Shown piece by piece: positions 15,536 to 25,606 of a DNA stretch of 52,183 bases. The stretch lies in contig QHYJ01000036.1 in the NCBI GenBank assembly GCA_003223255.1, forward strand, positions 6,205 to 58,387, given 5' to 3'. Every line of letters begins with the position of its first letter. The stretch's first letter is position 1. This DNA comes from Acidobacteriota bacterium. GTDB lineage: Bacteria; Acidobacteriota; Terriglobia; Acidiferrales; UBA7541. Both the position numbers and the translations under genes were made by a program. The notes below the pieces were generated by a model. That model did not search any database and was not told the DNA's origin. It saw only the letters and a list, made by a program, of their open reading frames with translations.

Positions 15536-16996
15536 TTAATCCATGGTAAAGGAGATAAAAAGCAGCTTCTGGTCGCGCTGAATTTGCAAGGCCACCGGCG
15601 CGCCGGGCGACAGCGCCTTCAATGCGTTGCGAAGGCGGTCCAACGTGGTCATTGGCTGCCCGTTCAAAGTGCGAATGACGTCGCCGGTGAGCAGGGGTAC
15701 TTCCACTTTGGCTCCCGTCGAGCGCGCGGCCACAACAATTCCAAACGGATCGCGGAGGTCCGTCACCATGGCAGAGATCCTTTGATCAATCTCCACTCCC
15801 AGGATTCCCAGCGTTGAGACCAGGTTTTTCTCCGGATCCGCCAGCGCAGCAACTTGATCGGTGTCCCGCGGTGGCGGCGCCACCGGCACATCAAACGCCA
15901 GCCGCTCCTTCCCGCGAAGAACATCGAGATGAACTTTTTGTCCGTATTCGAGGGCAAAAAAGTGAAAGGCGACGAAGGGCAGATTTTCGGCGCGCCTCCG
16001 GTCTACGACTGCCAGCACGTCGCCAATTTGCAGCCCGGAAGCCATCGCCGGGCTGTCCGGCAGCACGTCGGAAATAACCACTCCATAGTCTCTCGGCAGG
16101 TTTAACGCCGCCGCCAGCGTGGGTGTGATGGTTTGCATGCTGATCCCGATCTGCGCGCGATGCAAGTGGCCGAACTTGCGCAATTCCCCGCAGGCCACAC
16201 CAACCACGCCACTCGGTATGGCAAAACCGAGGCCCTCATTTCCTCCTGATTGCGACAGGATGAACGTGTTTACGCCGATCACTTCTCCGCTCACGTTCAC
16301 CAGCGGGCCACCGGAGTTTCCCGGGTTGATGGCGGCATCAGTCTGGATGTACACCATCGGTGAATCGGGGTCGGTCTGCCGCGCGACGGCGGAAACCACC
16401 CCCATGGTGACCGAATTGCGCAAGCCCTCCGGACTGCCAAACGCAAACACCATCTCCCCTTGGCCCAGTTTGCGGTAGTCCGCCATGGGGAGCGCAGGCA
16501 ACTTTCCGGTATCCACTTTAATCACGGCAAGGTCGAGTTCCTTGGTTACGCCGACAATGCGCGCTGGCACGATTCTGGTTCGCGTCGAAAGAGCGGCTTC
16601 CAAGGAGCTCTCTGTGCTGGGATTCGGCAAGACTACTTGCACGCGCTGGGCTCCATTCACCACGTGCGCGTTGGTCACAATGTATCCGCTATCCTCGACG
16701 ACGAAGCCCGATCCAATGGCCCGCTGTCGACCGATAATCGTGTTGGTGTTGCCGCGCTCGCCCTCTTCCAACGGCCCATATCCTGTAACCAGGATCTGTA
16801 CGACGCTCGGCGACACTTTCCTGATGAGTGCGTCCACAGACTGGTTCAGCTTACGCAGGTCGTCCAGCGGACGATCCTGCGCTAGCGCAACACGGGCGGC
16901 GGGACTGAGGAGGCCAAGAAGCGTTGCCGCCAAGACTGGCGGGAAGCGCCGCATTCTAGGAGTCTTCCAGCCCCGGTAGTTGTTGGTGGGAAGCAT
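15536..16996 (-). CDS. HtrA/DegP-type serine protease with PDZ domains
   Basis: The 486-residue exported protease has a signal sequence (MRRFPPVLAATLLGLL, ending near ARVALAQD). Its trypsin-like domain has His111 (VTNAHVV), Asp155 (ELDLAVIKVD) and Ser228 (NPGNSGGPL). Two PDZ-like regions follow, one around ISDVLPDSPAMASGLQIGDV and a second around LLTGDVIRTLNGQPM. Such proteins act in the periplasm on misfolded envelope proteins. The start at 16996 is chosen because AAGGAG lies nine bases before it; in-frame ATGs at 17020 and 17026 lack such a site. Confidence 0.9.
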   Translation of the reverse strand: MLPTNNYRGWKTPRMRRFPPVLAATLLGLLSPAARVALAQDRPLDDLRKLNQSVDALIRKVSPSVVQILVTGYGPLEEGERGNTNTIIGRQRAIGSGFVVEDSGYIVTNAHVVNGAQRVQVVLPNPSTESSLEAALSTRTRIVPARIVGVTKELDLAVIKVDTGKLPALPMADYRKLGQGEMVFAFGSPEGLRNSVTMGVVSAVARQTDPDSPMVYIQTDAAINPGNSGGPLVNVSGEVIGVNTFILSQSGGNEGLGFAIPSGVVGVACGELRKFGHLHRAQIGISMQTITPTLAAALNLPRDYGVVISDVLPDSPAMASGLQIGDVLAVVDRRRAENLPFVAFHFFALEYGQKVHLDVLRGKERLAFDVPVAPPPRDTDQVAALADPEKNLVSTLGILGVEIDQRISAMVTDLRDPFGIVVAARSTGAKVEVPLLTGDVIRTLNGQPMTTLDRLRNALKALSPGAPVALQIQRDQKLLFISFTMD

Positions 16997-17298
16997 CGCC
17001 GTAGTCTCCTTGGGTGGCATTGTCATGGATGCGCATGGGATGCACTAGAGTACAACGGCTGGGCTTCCATAGCGGTTTCTTGGCCAGAACACCGGCAGGT
17101 GGTTCCATTTTTCTTGAGTTGCAATTGCGTCCGAAAGTCTGCAACGCTGAAAGCGAAGGCCATCCACAGAAGAGTTGCAGCACTGGGCCGCTCCGAATGC
17201 TTGAACGGGATGCGCTCTGAACCCTCTCTGCGCCTTTTGAGAAAAATGCGACCAGGCCAATTGCTTTTCATCTAAACCTTTTCTAAGGCTCATCGCTC

Positions 17299-20034
17299 AT
17301 GCCACGAACCCCAACCATGGAAGACCGCCGCCTCGAAGAAGCGCGCATGCGCAAGAAGCACTGGAAGCGCTGGGGACCGTATCTCTCCGAACGCCAGTGG
17401 GGCACGGTCCGCGAAGATTACAGCGCGAACGGTACCGCTTGGGAATATTTTCCGCATGATCATGCGTGCTCGCGCGCCTATCGCTGGGGCGAAGACGGCA
17501 TTGGAGGAATTAGCGACCGCCACCAAATGATGTGCTTCGGGTTCGCGCTCTGGAACGGCCGCGACGCAATCCTCAAGGAACGCCTCTTCGGCTTAACGGG
17601 GAATCAGGGCAATCACGGCGAAGATGTGAAGGAATACTACTTCTACTTGGATTCTACTCCCACGCACAGCTACATGCGCATGCTGTACAAGTACCCGCAA
17701 GCAGAATTTCCTTATGGGCGATTGGTCGAGGAAAACAAGCGGCGTGGTCGCGGCCAACCGGAATTCGAATTGCTCGACACGGGTGTCTTTTCCCAAAACC
17801 GCTATTTCGATGTTTTTGTCGAGTACGCCAAAGCGGACGTCGAGGACATCCTCATTCGCATCACCGCCGTCAATCGTGGCCCGGAAGCCGCCGCGCTCCA
17901 TGTCTTACCACAATTCTGGTTTCGCAATACCTGGTCGTGGGGAAGAGATCTCCGCAAGCCCGCGGCGCGAGCGGCCGCCAGCTTTCCTGGCACCGCTTGC
18001 GTCGAACTCCAACACTGGCAGTATGGCACGCGCTGGCTTCTCTGCGCGGGCAATCCCGAGCTGCTTTTCACCGAAAACGAAACGAATTTTGCGCGGCTCT
18101 TTAACACTGCAAATCGAAGTCCGTACGTCAAAGACGGGTTTCACGACTACCTCATTCACGGCTACCAGGCCGCGGTCAATTCCGATCTTGCGGGCACAAA
18201 AGTGGCCGCGCACTATCCGCTGCATCTTGAGCCCGGCGCGTCTGCCACGCTGAAACTCCGTCTCACCGACATCGAACCCCTCGCGGGACTGGGCCTGGAC
18301 TCGCTGAGAAATGGGATAATCACCTCCCCCGCTCATGCCGAGCGCACCGAAGGCCTTCCCGGCACCGATGATTTTGACGCTGGATTTAACGCGCTCTTCG
18401 CCACGCGTCAAAAAGAGGCAGAAGAGTTTTACGAATCGCGCATCCCGAAAACTCTTTCTGCTGACGCGAAATCCATCATGCGCCAATCCTTCGCGGGCAT
18501 GCTCTGGTCCAAGCAGTTTTATCACTACGACGTTCGCACCTGGCTTGAAGGCGATCCTGCCGGGCCCAAGCCTCCCGCGGAGCGTTGGCACGGCCGCAAC
18601 AAGGATTGGACGCACCTCTACAATGACGACGTTCTCTCCATGCCCGACAAGTGGGAATATCCCTGGTATGCCGCTTGGGATCTGGCTTTCCATTGCATAC
18701 CTATTGCGCTCATCGATCCCGATTTCGCCAAAGATCAGCTCATCCTGCTGCTTCGCGAATGGTACATGCATCCCAACGGGCAATTGCCGGCGTACGAGTG
18801 GGCTTTCAGTGACGTGAATCCTCCGGTGCACGCCTGGGCTGCTTGGCGCGTTTACAAAATCGAGCGCCGCGTTCGGGGCATTGCCGACCGCGGTTTCCTC
18901 GAAAAAGTTTTTCACAAGCTACTGCTCAATTTCACCTGGTGGGTCAATCGCAAGGACCCCGACGGCGCGAACATTTTTCAGGGCGGCTTCCTCGGACTCG
19001 ATAACATCGGAGTCTTCGATCGTTCCGCTCCGCTTCCTACCGGAGGCCATCTCGAACAATCGGACGGCACCAGTTGGATGGGCATGTATTGCCTGAACAT
19101 GCTGGCCATCGCCCTGGAACTCGCCAAGGAGGATGTCGCTTACGAAGACGTCGCCAGCAAATTCTTCGAGCACTTCGTTTACATTGCGCAAGCCATGAAC
19201 GACATTGGCGTCGACGGCATGGCGCTTTGGGACAACGAGGATGGTTTCTACTACGACGTTCTCCGGCTCCCCGATGGAAGCCAACATTACCTTAAGATTC
19301 GCTCCATGGTCGGCCTTATTCCCCTTTTCGCCGTGGAAACCTTGGAGCCGGAAATTGTAGATCGTCTGCCCGGCTTCAAACGTCGCATGCAATGGTTCAT
19401 CGACAATCACGCCGATGTGCCGGAACACATCGAAATGACCCAGCGTTCGGCACGCGGTGTACGACGCCTGCTGTCGCTGGTAAACCGCAAGCAGCTAAAA
19501 CGCGTTCTTGCGCGCATGCTCGACGAAAACGAATTTCTCTCTCCCTACGGCGTGCGCGCGCTTTCCCGTTTTCATCACGAGCATCCTTATGAAGTGCAGG
19601 TTAACGGAAATATCAGCCGCGTTGCGTATGAACCTGCGGAATCCGCCACCGGCTTGTTCGGCGGCAATTCGAACTGGCGCGGGCCCATCTGGTTTCCGGT
19701 GAACTATCTCCTTGTCGAGTCCCTTCAGAAGTTTCACCATTATTACGGGGAAGATTTCAAAATCGAATGCCCCACGCACTCGAACCGGGAATCCGACCTC
19801 TGGCGGGTCGCTGCGGAAATTTCTCGCCGTTTGGTCCGCATTTTCCTGCGCGACCACACGGGCCGCCGGCCCGTCGCTGGGGGAACCGAAATCTTCCAGA
19901 GCGATCCCTATTGGCGCGATCTGATTCTGTTCTATGAATACTTCCACGGCGACAACGGCGCCGGCCTTGGGGCCAACCATCAAACCGGCTGGACCGGCCT
20001 CGTCGCCAAACTGCTCGAGCAGAGCGGGGAGTGA
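17299..20034 (+). CDS. Glycoside hydrolase family 63-type protein
   Basis: The 911-residue protein resembles bacterial GH63 enzymes and related (alpha/alpha)6-barrel glucosidases. Typical strings are the N-terminal [18 protein letters not shown], then [40 protein letters not shown] in the catalytic barrel, and [15 protein letters not shown] near the end. No signal peptide is seen, so a cytoplasmic role on trehalose-, mannosylglycerate- or glucosylglycerate-like substrates is possible. The substrate cannot be told. The stop overlaps the GTG of a following GNAT remnant by four bases. Confidence 0.85.
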   Translation: MPRTPTMEDRRLEEARMRKKHWKRWGPYLSERQWGTVREDYSANGTAWEYFPHDHACSRAYRWGEDGIGGISDRHQMMCFGFALWNGRDAILKERLFGLTGNQGNHGEDVKEYYFYLDSTPTHSYMRMLYKYPQAEFPYGRLVEENKRRGRGQPEFELLDTGVFSQNRYFDVFVEYAKADVEDILIRITAVNRGPEAAALHVLPQFWFRNTWSWGRDLRKPAARAAASFPGTACVELQHWQYGTRWLLCAGNPELLFTENETNFARLFNTANRSPYVKDGFHDYLIHGYQAAVNSDLAGTKVAAHYPLHLEPGASATLKLRLTDIEPLAGLGLDSLRNGIITSPAHAERTEGLPGTDDFDAGFNALFATRQKEAEEFYESRIPKTLSADAKSIMRQSFAGMLWSKQFYHYDVRTWLEGDPAGPKPPAERWHGRNKDWTHLYNDDVLSMPDKWEYPWYAAWDLAFHCIPIALIDPDFAKDQLILLLREWYMHPNGQLPAYEWAFSDVNPPVHAWAAWRVYKIERRVRGIADRGFLEKVFHKLLLNFTWWVNRKDPDGANIFQGGFLGLDNIGVFDRSAPLPTGGHLEQSDGTSWMGMYCLNMLAIALELAKEDVAYEDVASKFFEHFVYIAQAMNDIGVDGMALWDNEDGFYYDVLRLPDGSQHYLKIRSMVGLIPLFAVETLEPEIVDRLPGFKRRMQWFIDNHADVPEHIEMTQRSARGVRRLLSLVNRKQLKRVLARMLDENEFLSPYGVRALSRFHHEHPYEVQVNGNISRVAYEPAESATGLFGGNSNWRGPIWFPVNYLLVESLQKFHHYYGEDFKIECPTHSNRESDLWRVAAEISRRLVRIFLRDHTGRRPVAGGTEIFQSDPYWRDLILFYEYFHGDNGAGLGANHQTGWTGLVAKLLEQSGE

Positions 20035-20407
20035 ACGTGCCGTCGCTGGAATTTCGTGAAGCCATTCCGGGTGACGAGGTTGTGCTTTTACCCATGATGC
20101 GCGCGCTTGCCGAACAGGAACCGGGCGCCATGCATTTCGACGAGTCCGCGGCGCACGGTCCGCTTTTCATCAATTTCTTTCGCTTCCCGCCTTCGGGCGC
20201 ATCTGGCTGATCTACGACGGCCCAGCTTTCCTCGGCTATATCATTCTGACCCGGGGCTTCAGTTTTGCGTTCCACGGCCACGACGCCTTCCTCGATGAAC
20301 TGTACATAGTCCCCGCTTATCGCCGCCGCGGTTTTGGCCGGCGGGCCATGGCCTTCGTCGAGCAGGAAGCGTGCGAAATGGGCGTCAAGGCCATTGATGG
20401 TACGTGA
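20031..20407 (+). pseudogene. GNAT N-acetyltransferase, frameshifted and truncated
   Basis: A GTG overlapping the GH63 stop opens a frame reading [20 protein letters not shown] and stopping at 20208. The homologous reading continues in another frame from about 20186 with GRIWLIYDGPAFLGYIILTR and the acetyl-CoA loop YRRRGFGRRAMAFVEQEA, ending at 20405-20407. One frameshift near 20185-20200 therefore splits the gene. The usual last beta strands and helix after the acetyl-CoA loop are also missing. The substrate is unknown. Confidence 0.75.
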
Positions 20408-20435
20408 GCTTTGAGGCTTGTTCCGAGGTGTGTTC

Positions 20436-21155
20436 GTGAGCGCAAGATTCGGAGGCAGCGTCGTTCTGGTCGCGGGTGGCACCGGCGGCTTGGGCAAAGC
20501 GGTAACTACGGCGTTTCTCGAAGAAGGCGCCAGTGTGGCTGTTAGCTATCGCAATCAGGCCGAATGGGAATCCTTCGAGAACTCGCAGTCTGCAAACGCT
20601 GCCCGGCTCCAAGGTCACGTAGTCGATGTTACCGACGAAGCCGCTGCCACGCAACTCATCGAAAAAACCTTTTCCAAGCACGGTCGCCTGGATGTGATGG
20701 TGAATACGATCGGCGGGCACGCAGGCGGTTTGAAATTGTGGGAGATGGAAACAAAGGTGTTCGAGCAGATGCTGAGCTTGAATCTTCGCTCGGGTTATGC
20801 TCTTTCGCGTGCTGCGGTTCGCACGATGTTCAAGCAGGGGCGCGGCGCCATCGTGAACGTAGCTGCGAAAGCCGCTTTCGACCACGCCGCTGGCGCCTCC
20901 GCTTACGCTGCTTCCAAAGCCGCGGCCGTCGCGATGCTCGATTCTCTTGCCGCGGAGGTAAAGGGCACCGGGGTTCGCGTAAATACCATTCTTCCCAGCA
21001 TCATCGACACGGAGGCAAACCGCAAGGCCATGCCTAAAGCGGATTTTGCGAAGTGGCCAAAGCCCCACGACATCGCGCGTGTCATTCTGTTTTTATGCAG
21101 CGATGACGCCAAAGTCATTCACGGCGCCGCCATCCCCGTCTATGGCGACAGTTGA
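20436..21155 (+). CDS. Short-chain dehydrogenase/reductase
   Basis: The 239-residue SDR has the nucleotide-binding GGTGGLGKA (from Gly14), the strand motif VMVNTIGGHAGG in place of the usual NNAG, and the YAASK active-site Tyr-Lys pair, preceded by the VNVAAKAAF strand where the catalytic Ser normally lies. It reduces or oxidises an unknown alcohol or ketone with NAD(P). A GTG at 20436 is the preferred start; TTG at 20418 and GTG at 20430 are in-frame alternatives. The catalytic Ser position appears to be Ala or Lys, which may mean altered activity. Confidence 0.85.
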   Translation: MSARFGGSVVLVAGGTGGLGKAVTTAFLEEGASVAVSYRNQAEWESFENSQSANAARLQGHVVDVTDEAAATQLIEKTFSKHGRLDVMVNTIGGHAGGLKLWEMETKVFEQMLSLNLRSGYALSRAAVRTMFKQGRGAIVNVAAKAAFDHAAGASAYAASKAAAVAMLDSLAAEVKGTGVRVNTILPSIIDTEANRKAMPKADFAKWPKPHDIARVILFLCSDDAKVIHGAAIPVYGDS

Positions 21156-21249
21156 CGGCAAACTATCTGCAAATGGCTCTTCGTCGGGGCACGGCTTTTT
21201 ACCCTGAGGCACGAAGGATAGCCATGCCGATACGATCGGGATGCTGCGT

Positions 21250-21284
21250 GTCTTAACCCCTGAGGTGAGCAGGGTTGTTAAGAC
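21250..21284. terminator. Bidirectional hairpin between convergent genes
   Basis: GTCTTAAC (21250-21257) pairs perfectly with GTTAAGAC (21277-21284), extended by CCCTG/CAGGG with a TT bulge and a seven-base loop. It lies between the SDR stop and the VOC stop, which converge here, and touches the VOC stop codon. There is no U-tract, so intrinsic termination is only likely. Confidence 0.45.
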
Positions 21285-21862
21285 TAGGCTTTCGACGCCG
21301 TCTGATAGAGTTCGATCAACACCTTGCCTCCATCGGGAGAGGCCACCAGAAAGAAATTGACGCGCGTTCCATCTGCACCCGGACGGGTGGCGGGATAGAC
21401 CGGCACGACGTTAAATTTTTCCTTCAGAATTTCCGTGGCGCGGTCCACATTCGCGCACAAAAACTCCACTTGCTGCACGCCTTCTCCAAACTTGGCCAGG
21501 TACTTGGCGATGGCTCCCGTACCGCCGGGCTCGCGCGTGGTGAGAATGTCGAGAGAAGTCTCCGAAGGAAAATGCAGTTCAAACTCCTCGGCGTCTTGGT
21601 CGGGCGGCACGTCGGCAAGTCTCGGCGTGCCGTTGGCAATGCGAATCCGGTTGAAGGTTTCGCGCTGCACCGCGAGCCCCACGGTTATCGCCGGTTTGGG
21701 ACCCTGCAACAGGGCCAAGAGTTCTTCGTCGCCCCACCACGCGGAAACCGCGATCCCGGCCGTCGCGCGCCCCAGGCGGTAAACCTCTTCCGCGGCCGCT
21801 TGCCTTACTGGCGGCTCGGAGGACGATAAACCCGCGATCGCTGTAGCGAGAGGACTAGACAT
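21284..21862 (-). CDS. VOC (glyoxalase-like) family protein
   Basis: The 192-residue protein resembles the vicinal-oxygen-chelate superfamily. The C-terminal half reads GEGVQQVEFLCANVDRATEI and ends GGKVLIELYQTASKA, the pattern of methylmalonyl-CoA epimerase-like members with a metal-binding Glu in the last strand. The N-terminal half (AGIAVSAWWGDEELLALL) looks like a divergent first VOC unit. The His usually expected near the start of each module is not obvious. Substrate unknown. Confidence 0.6.
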   Translation of the reverse strand: MSSPLATAIAGLSSSEPPVRQAAAEEVYRLGRATAGIAVSAWWGDEELLALLQGPKPAITVGLAVQRETFNRIRIANGTPRLADVPPDQDAEEFELHFPSETSLDILTTREPGGTGAIAKYLAKFGEGVQQVEFLCANVDRATEILKEKFNVVPVYPATRPGADGTRVNFFLVASPDGGKVLIELYQTASKA

Positions 21863-21968
21863 GGACCCGCAAGGAATTGTAGCGTGAGGGTCGGCCTAAT
21901 TGAAGTCGTTCGCAGTAAAAGCTCTTTCTGCGACGCAACGAAATCCGTTTTCCGCTCATCTGAGGGGT

Positions 21969-23645
21969 ATGCCCAAACCAGTTTTGCTCACGGTCGACGA
22001 CGACCCTGAGGTCCTGCGCGCCATCGAGCGCGATTTGCGCAGCCGTTATGCGAACCGCTACCGGGTCATGCGCGCGAACTCCGGCAGCGCCGCCATTACC
22101 ACCCTGCGCGAACTCAAGGCTCGCAACAATCCTGTGGCCCTTCTTCTGGCCGACCAGCGCATGCCCCAAATGGACGGCGTCGGCTTCCTCTCCGAAGCCA
22201 TGGAGCTTCATCCGCTCGCCAAGCGTGCCCTACTCACCGCCTACGCGGATACCAGCGCGGCCATCGATGCCATCAACGCAGCCCGCGTCCACTATTACTT
22301 CATGAAACCCTGGGATCCTCCCGAAGAAAAACTGTATCCCGCGCTGGACGATCTGCTCCACGACTGGAGTTCCACGTTTCGTCCGCCCTACGAGGGCATT
22401 CGCGTCCTCGGCACGCGCTGGTCTAACCGTTCTTATGAGCTGCGCGATTTTCTTGCGCGCAATCAAGTACCTTATCAATGGATCGATGTCGAATTAGCCG
22501 AAAGCGATCCGGAAGTGCGGGGGCTTGTGAATTCCCTTGGCCCCGAGGCGGCGCAGTCTCTTCCCTTAATACTGTTCCCCGATGGTGCGCGTCTCGCCGA
22601 GCCGCCGCTCCCCGCCGTCGCCGACAAAATCGGCCTGCGCACTCGTGCGCAAACCAATTTCTATGATTTGGCCATCGTCGGCGGTGGTCCTGCCGGACTT
22701 GCTGCTGCCGTCTACGGCGCCAGCGAAGGCCTGCGCACGGTCATTATCGAACGCGAAGCTCCGGGCGGGCAGGCTGGCCTCAGCTCGCGCATCGAAAATT
22801 ACCTCGGTTTTCCTTCCGGCCTTACCGGCAGCGACTTGGCTCGCCGCGCCGTGGCTCAAGCCAAACGCTTTGGCGTGGAAATCCTTTCTCCGCAGGAAGC
22901 CACCGGCATTCGAATCGATGGCCCTTATCGCTATTTGAAGCTTGCCGACGGCTCGGAAATCTCCTGCCATGTCCTGCTTCTGGCCATGGGTGTTCAGTGG
23001 CGGACTCTGGGCGTACCGGGGATCGATCGCCTTCAAGGTGCCGGCGTTTATTATGGCGGTGGAACCTCGGAAGCCATTTCCTGCAAAGGCGAAACCGTTT
23101 ATGTCATCGGTGGCGCGAACTCCGCCGGCCAGGCGGCCATGCACTTCTCCAAGTTCGCCGAAAAGGTCGTAATGTTGGTCCGCGGCGACTCTCTCGCCAG
23201 TACTATGTCTCACTATTTGATCGAACAAATCGAAAAGACCGCCAACATCGAAGTTTGGACGCAGACCAGCGTCGTCGGCGTTCACGGGGATGCACGCCTC
23301 AGCGGTATCACGGTTCTCTGCTCCCCCACCGGCGAAACCAAGCAATTGCCCGCCAGCAGCCTTTTCATCTTTATTGGCGCGCTGCCGCGCACCGAATGGC
23401 TTGGCAATGTCGTCGAGCGCGACGACCGCGGCTTCATCCTTTCCGGTCCCGACCTGATCCGCGATGGCAAGAAGCCCGAATCGTGGACCCTCAGCCGTGA
23501 TCCCAGCTTGCTCGAAACCAGCATCCCCGGAATTTTTGTGGTTGGCGACGTGCGCCATGGTTCCGTCAAGCGTGTTGCTTCCGGCGTGGGCGAAGGCGCC
23601 GTCGTCGTCCAGTTCATGCACCAGTATCTGGCGAAGGTCCAATGA
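21969..23645 (+). CDS. Response-regulator receiver / glutaredoxin-like / thioredoxin-reductase-like fusion lacking CxxC
   Basis: The 558-residue protein has three parts. Residues 1-125 are a receiver domain: acidic pocket Asp10-Asp12, phospho-acceptor Asp62 (LLADQRMPQMDG), Thr90 and Lys113 (FMKPW). Residues 143-225 look like a glutaredoxin-type fold (SYELRDFLARNQVPYQWIDV) without its cysteines. Residues 230-558 are a TrxR-like flavoprotein with GGGPAGLAAAVYGASEGLRT, a second nucleotide motif VIGGANSAGQAAMHF and GIFVVGDVRHGSVKRV. At the place of the redox CxxC of thioredoxin reductase stands GVYYGGGTSEAIS, so it cannot reduce thioredoxin in the usual way. A NAD(P)H-oxidising sensor or output module is more likely. 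It precedes a cNMP-binding histidine kinase. Confidence 0.88.
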   Translation: MPKPVLLTVDDDPEVLRAIERDLRSRYANRYRVMRANSGSAAITTLRELKARNNPVALLLADQRMPQMDGVGFLSEAMELHPLAKRALLTAYADTSAAIDAINAARVHYYFMKPWDPPEEKLYPALDDLLHDWSSTFRPPYEGIRVLGTRWSNRSYELRDFLARNQVPYQWIDVELAESDPEVRGLVNSLGPEAAQSLPLILFPDGARLAEPPLPAVADKIGLRTRAQTNFYDLAIVGGGPAGLAAAVYGASEGLRTVIIEREAPGGQAGLSSRIENYLGFPSGLTGSDLARRAVAQAKRFGVEILSPQEATGIRIDGPYRYLKLADGSEISCHVLLLAMGVQWRTLGVPGIDRLQGAGVYYGGGTSEAISCKGETVYVIGGANSAGQAAMHFSKFAEKVVMLVRGDSLASTMSHYLIEQIEKTANIEVWTQTSVVGVHGDARLSGITVLCSPTGETKQLPASSLFIFIGALPRTEWLGNVVERDDRGFILSGPDLIRDGKKPESWTLSRDPSLLETSIPGIFVVGDVRHGSVKRVASGVGEGAVVVQFMHQYLAKVQ

Positions 23646-23786
23646 GCCAATTGCGTCATAGCACCATGATTTTTTCTCAGAGACTGACAAGGGAAAAGTG
23701 AATGAAGACGATTCAGAAGATGACACGATCATTCTCGTTCCTTTTCTTACTTACTTAGAACTTAAAACTTAAGGATTTACACTTTC

Positions 23787-25196
23787 ATGAGTGCTCCAGC
23801 CGACCAAGCCCGCATCGAAGCCCTGGTGGCCGACTTGCGGAGAGTCCTGCCCTTTGCGGATCAACCTCAGGACGATCTGGAATGGTTTGTCTCGCAATGC
23901 GAAGAGCGCCGCACGGCCGCAGGTGAAATTTCGGTCAAGGAAGGCGCTCCCGCAGACACCATGTTCGTGATCCTCGAAGGAGAATTGCGCGCGCGCCGTG
24001 AAAACGGCCCGGCGGACGGCCCCGTGTATAGCGCGCGTGCAGGGGATGTCACCGGCGTCCTGCCGTTTTCCCGGATGAAGAATTTTTTCGTGACTGTGCG
24101 CGCTGTCTTTCCCATGCGCACGCTTGCGTTTCCGACCAAGAAATTCCCCGAGCTTTTTCAGCGCATGCCCGAACTCTCTCAGCGCCTTGTGGGTTTGCTC
24201 ACTGATCGCGTTCGCAATGTCACCCGTGATGAGCAGCAGCGCGAAAAACTAGCGGCGCTCGGCAAATTGTCTGCTGGCCTCGCCCACGAATTGAACAATC
24301 CCTCCGCAGCCGCTCGGCGCTCTGCCGCCGCGCTGCACGACTGTCTCGAGCGCCTACGCGCCGCGGGTCGCAATTCCTCGCTTCGCGCCGAAGATTGCGG
24401 CTTGCTCGCCCAGCGCGAAGACGAAATCCGTGCTTCCTGTAAGCCTGCGGATTACAAGGATGAATTTGTTCGTTCCGACCGACAGGATGCCATTGAATCC
24501 TGGCTTGAAGCGCGCGGCGTCGAGGATGCCTGGAAGCTGGCGCCGCTACTCGCCGATGCCAATCTTACCGACGAGCATCTCGAAAAATTCGCAGGAGCGG
24601 CTGGCGCCGCGCTCGGACCCGAACTGATCCGCTTTGCCACGCTTCTCGAAATGGAGCGCATTTCCTCCGAACTCGACAACAGCACCGCGCGCATTTCCGA
24701 CTTGATCAAAGCCATCAAGGAATATTCGTTCATGGATCAGGCCCCGCTCCAGGAGGTTGACATTAAATCGAGCCTGGAAACCACGCTGACCATCATGCAC
24801 CACAAACTCAAGCGCGGCATCGCGGTGACCCGCGATTATGCTCCCGACCTGCCGAAAGTGATGGCTTACGGCAGCGAACTCAATCAGGTGTGGACCAACC
24901 TCATCGACAATGCCGCCGACGCAATGGGCAATACAGGAAAGCTTCTCGTGCGCGCGGTTCGCGAAAATGAATACGTGCTCGTGGAAATCGTCGACAACGG
25001 TCCGGGCATTCCACCCGAAGTACAGTCCCGCATTTTCGAGCCGTTTTTCACCACCAAGGGCGTAGGCGAAGGCACCGGCCTCGGTCTCGATGTGGTGCAC
25101 CGCATCGTTCAGAAAATGCGCGGCCTGGTCACCGTCAAATCCGTTCCCTGCGACACCCATTTTCAAGTGCGCATTCCCATTCAAGCCACAATGTGA
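23787..25196 (+). CDS. Histidine kinase with N-terminal cyclic-nucleotide-binding-like domain
   Basis: The 469-residue protein begins with a cNMP-binding/Crp-type beta-roll (about residues 20-125, with VKEGAPADTMFVILEGEL) and has no transmembrane segment. The kinase part has His167 in the H-box (GLAHELNNPSAAARRSAAAL), the N-box NQVWTNLIDNAADAM, DNGPGIPPE and GEGTGLGLDVVHRI. It is therefore a soluble sensor kinase. It lies between the receiver-TrxR-like fusion and the UBP finger gene; the receiver domain next door is the natural partner. Confidence 0.9.
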   Translation: MSAPADQARIEALVADLRRVLPFADQPQDDLEWFVSQCEERRTAAGEISVKEGAPADTMFVILEGELRARRENGPADGPVYSARAGDVTGVLPFSRMKNFFVTVRAVFPMRTLAFPTKKFPELFQRMPELSQRLVGLLTDRVRNVTRDEQQREKLAALGKLSAGLAHELNNPSAAARRSAAALHDCLERLRAAGRNSSLRAEDCGLLAQREDEIRASCKPADYKDEFVRSDRQDAIESWLEARGVEDAWKLAPLLADANLTDEHLEKFAGAAGAALGPELIRFATLLEMERISSELDNSTARISDLIKAIKEYSFMDQAPLQEVDIKSSLETTLTIMHHKLKRGIAVTRDYAPDLPKVMAYGSELNQVWTNLIDNAADAMGNTGKLLVRAVRENEYVLVEIVDNGPGIPPEVQSRIFEPFFTTKGVGEGTGLGLDVVHRIVQKMRGLVTVKSVPCDTHFQVRIPIQATM

Positions 25197-25228
25197 TTCG
25201 CGCACTGCGTGAATCCAAGGAGACTCAC

Positions 25229-25489
25229 ATGGCCGATAGCTGTACGCACCTCGATCAGATTCGCAAAGTCAAACCGAAGACCAAAGGCTGCGAAGAATGC
25301 CTCAAGATGGGCGACAGTTGGGTCCATCTGCGCTTGTGCCTGACTTGCGGCCACGTAGGCTGCTGCGATTCTTCGAAGAACAAACACGCCACGAAACATT
25401 TTCACGCCACAAAACATCCCATGGTCCGTTCGCAGGAGCCGGGCGAAAATTGGATGTGGTGCTACGTCGACGAACTTATGTTCGAATAG
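25229..25489 (+). CDS. UBP-type zinc finger protein
   Basis: This 86-residue protein consists almost entirely of a ZnF-UBP domain. Cysteines and histidines are arranged as CTHLDQI, CEECLKMGDSWVHLRLC, CGHVGCCDSS and HATKHFHATKHP, matching the zinc-binding pattern of ubiquitin-specific protease fingers. Bacteria have no standard ubiquitin, so the ligand is unknown. AAGGAG six bases before the ATG fixes the start, 32 nt after the kinase. Its position makes it the third component of this signalling group. Confidence 0.9.
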   Translation: MADSCTHLDQIRKVKPKTKGCEECLKMGDSWVHLRLCLTCGHVGCCDSSKNKHATKHFHATKHPMVRSQEPGENWMWCYVDELMFE

Positions 25490-25542
25490 GCTAAGCCACA
25501 TTCCAAATTCTTAGAATTGCGCATGACCGATTCCAATCCTTC

Positions 25543-25568
25543 TGTAGGGGGGCAACATGCTGCGCCCC
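25543..25568. repeat. GTAGGGG hairpin element
   Basis: TGTAGGGGGGCA folds with TGCGCCCC around a six-base loop (stem of GGGG/CCCC and GCA/TGC with one mismatch). It lies between the convergent UBP-finger and TerC genes and could help end both transcripts. It starts with the same TGTAGGGG word as the hairpin at 39532-39560. Confidence 0.4.
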
Positions 25569-25606
25569 AGTTTACCAGGGCCTCAACCTTTGAACGCTTT
25601 TATGTC

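Noticed and set aside
21969-23645. Plain thioredoxin reductase (trxB) as the name of the fusion protein
   Set aside because: The CxxC needed for thioredoxin reduction is replaced, and receiver and glutaredoxin-like parts are attached.
22566-23732. Minus-strand open frame opposite the TrxR-like fusion
   Set aside because: Antisense shadow with no domain; the plus-strand protein has clear receiver and flavoprotein motifs.
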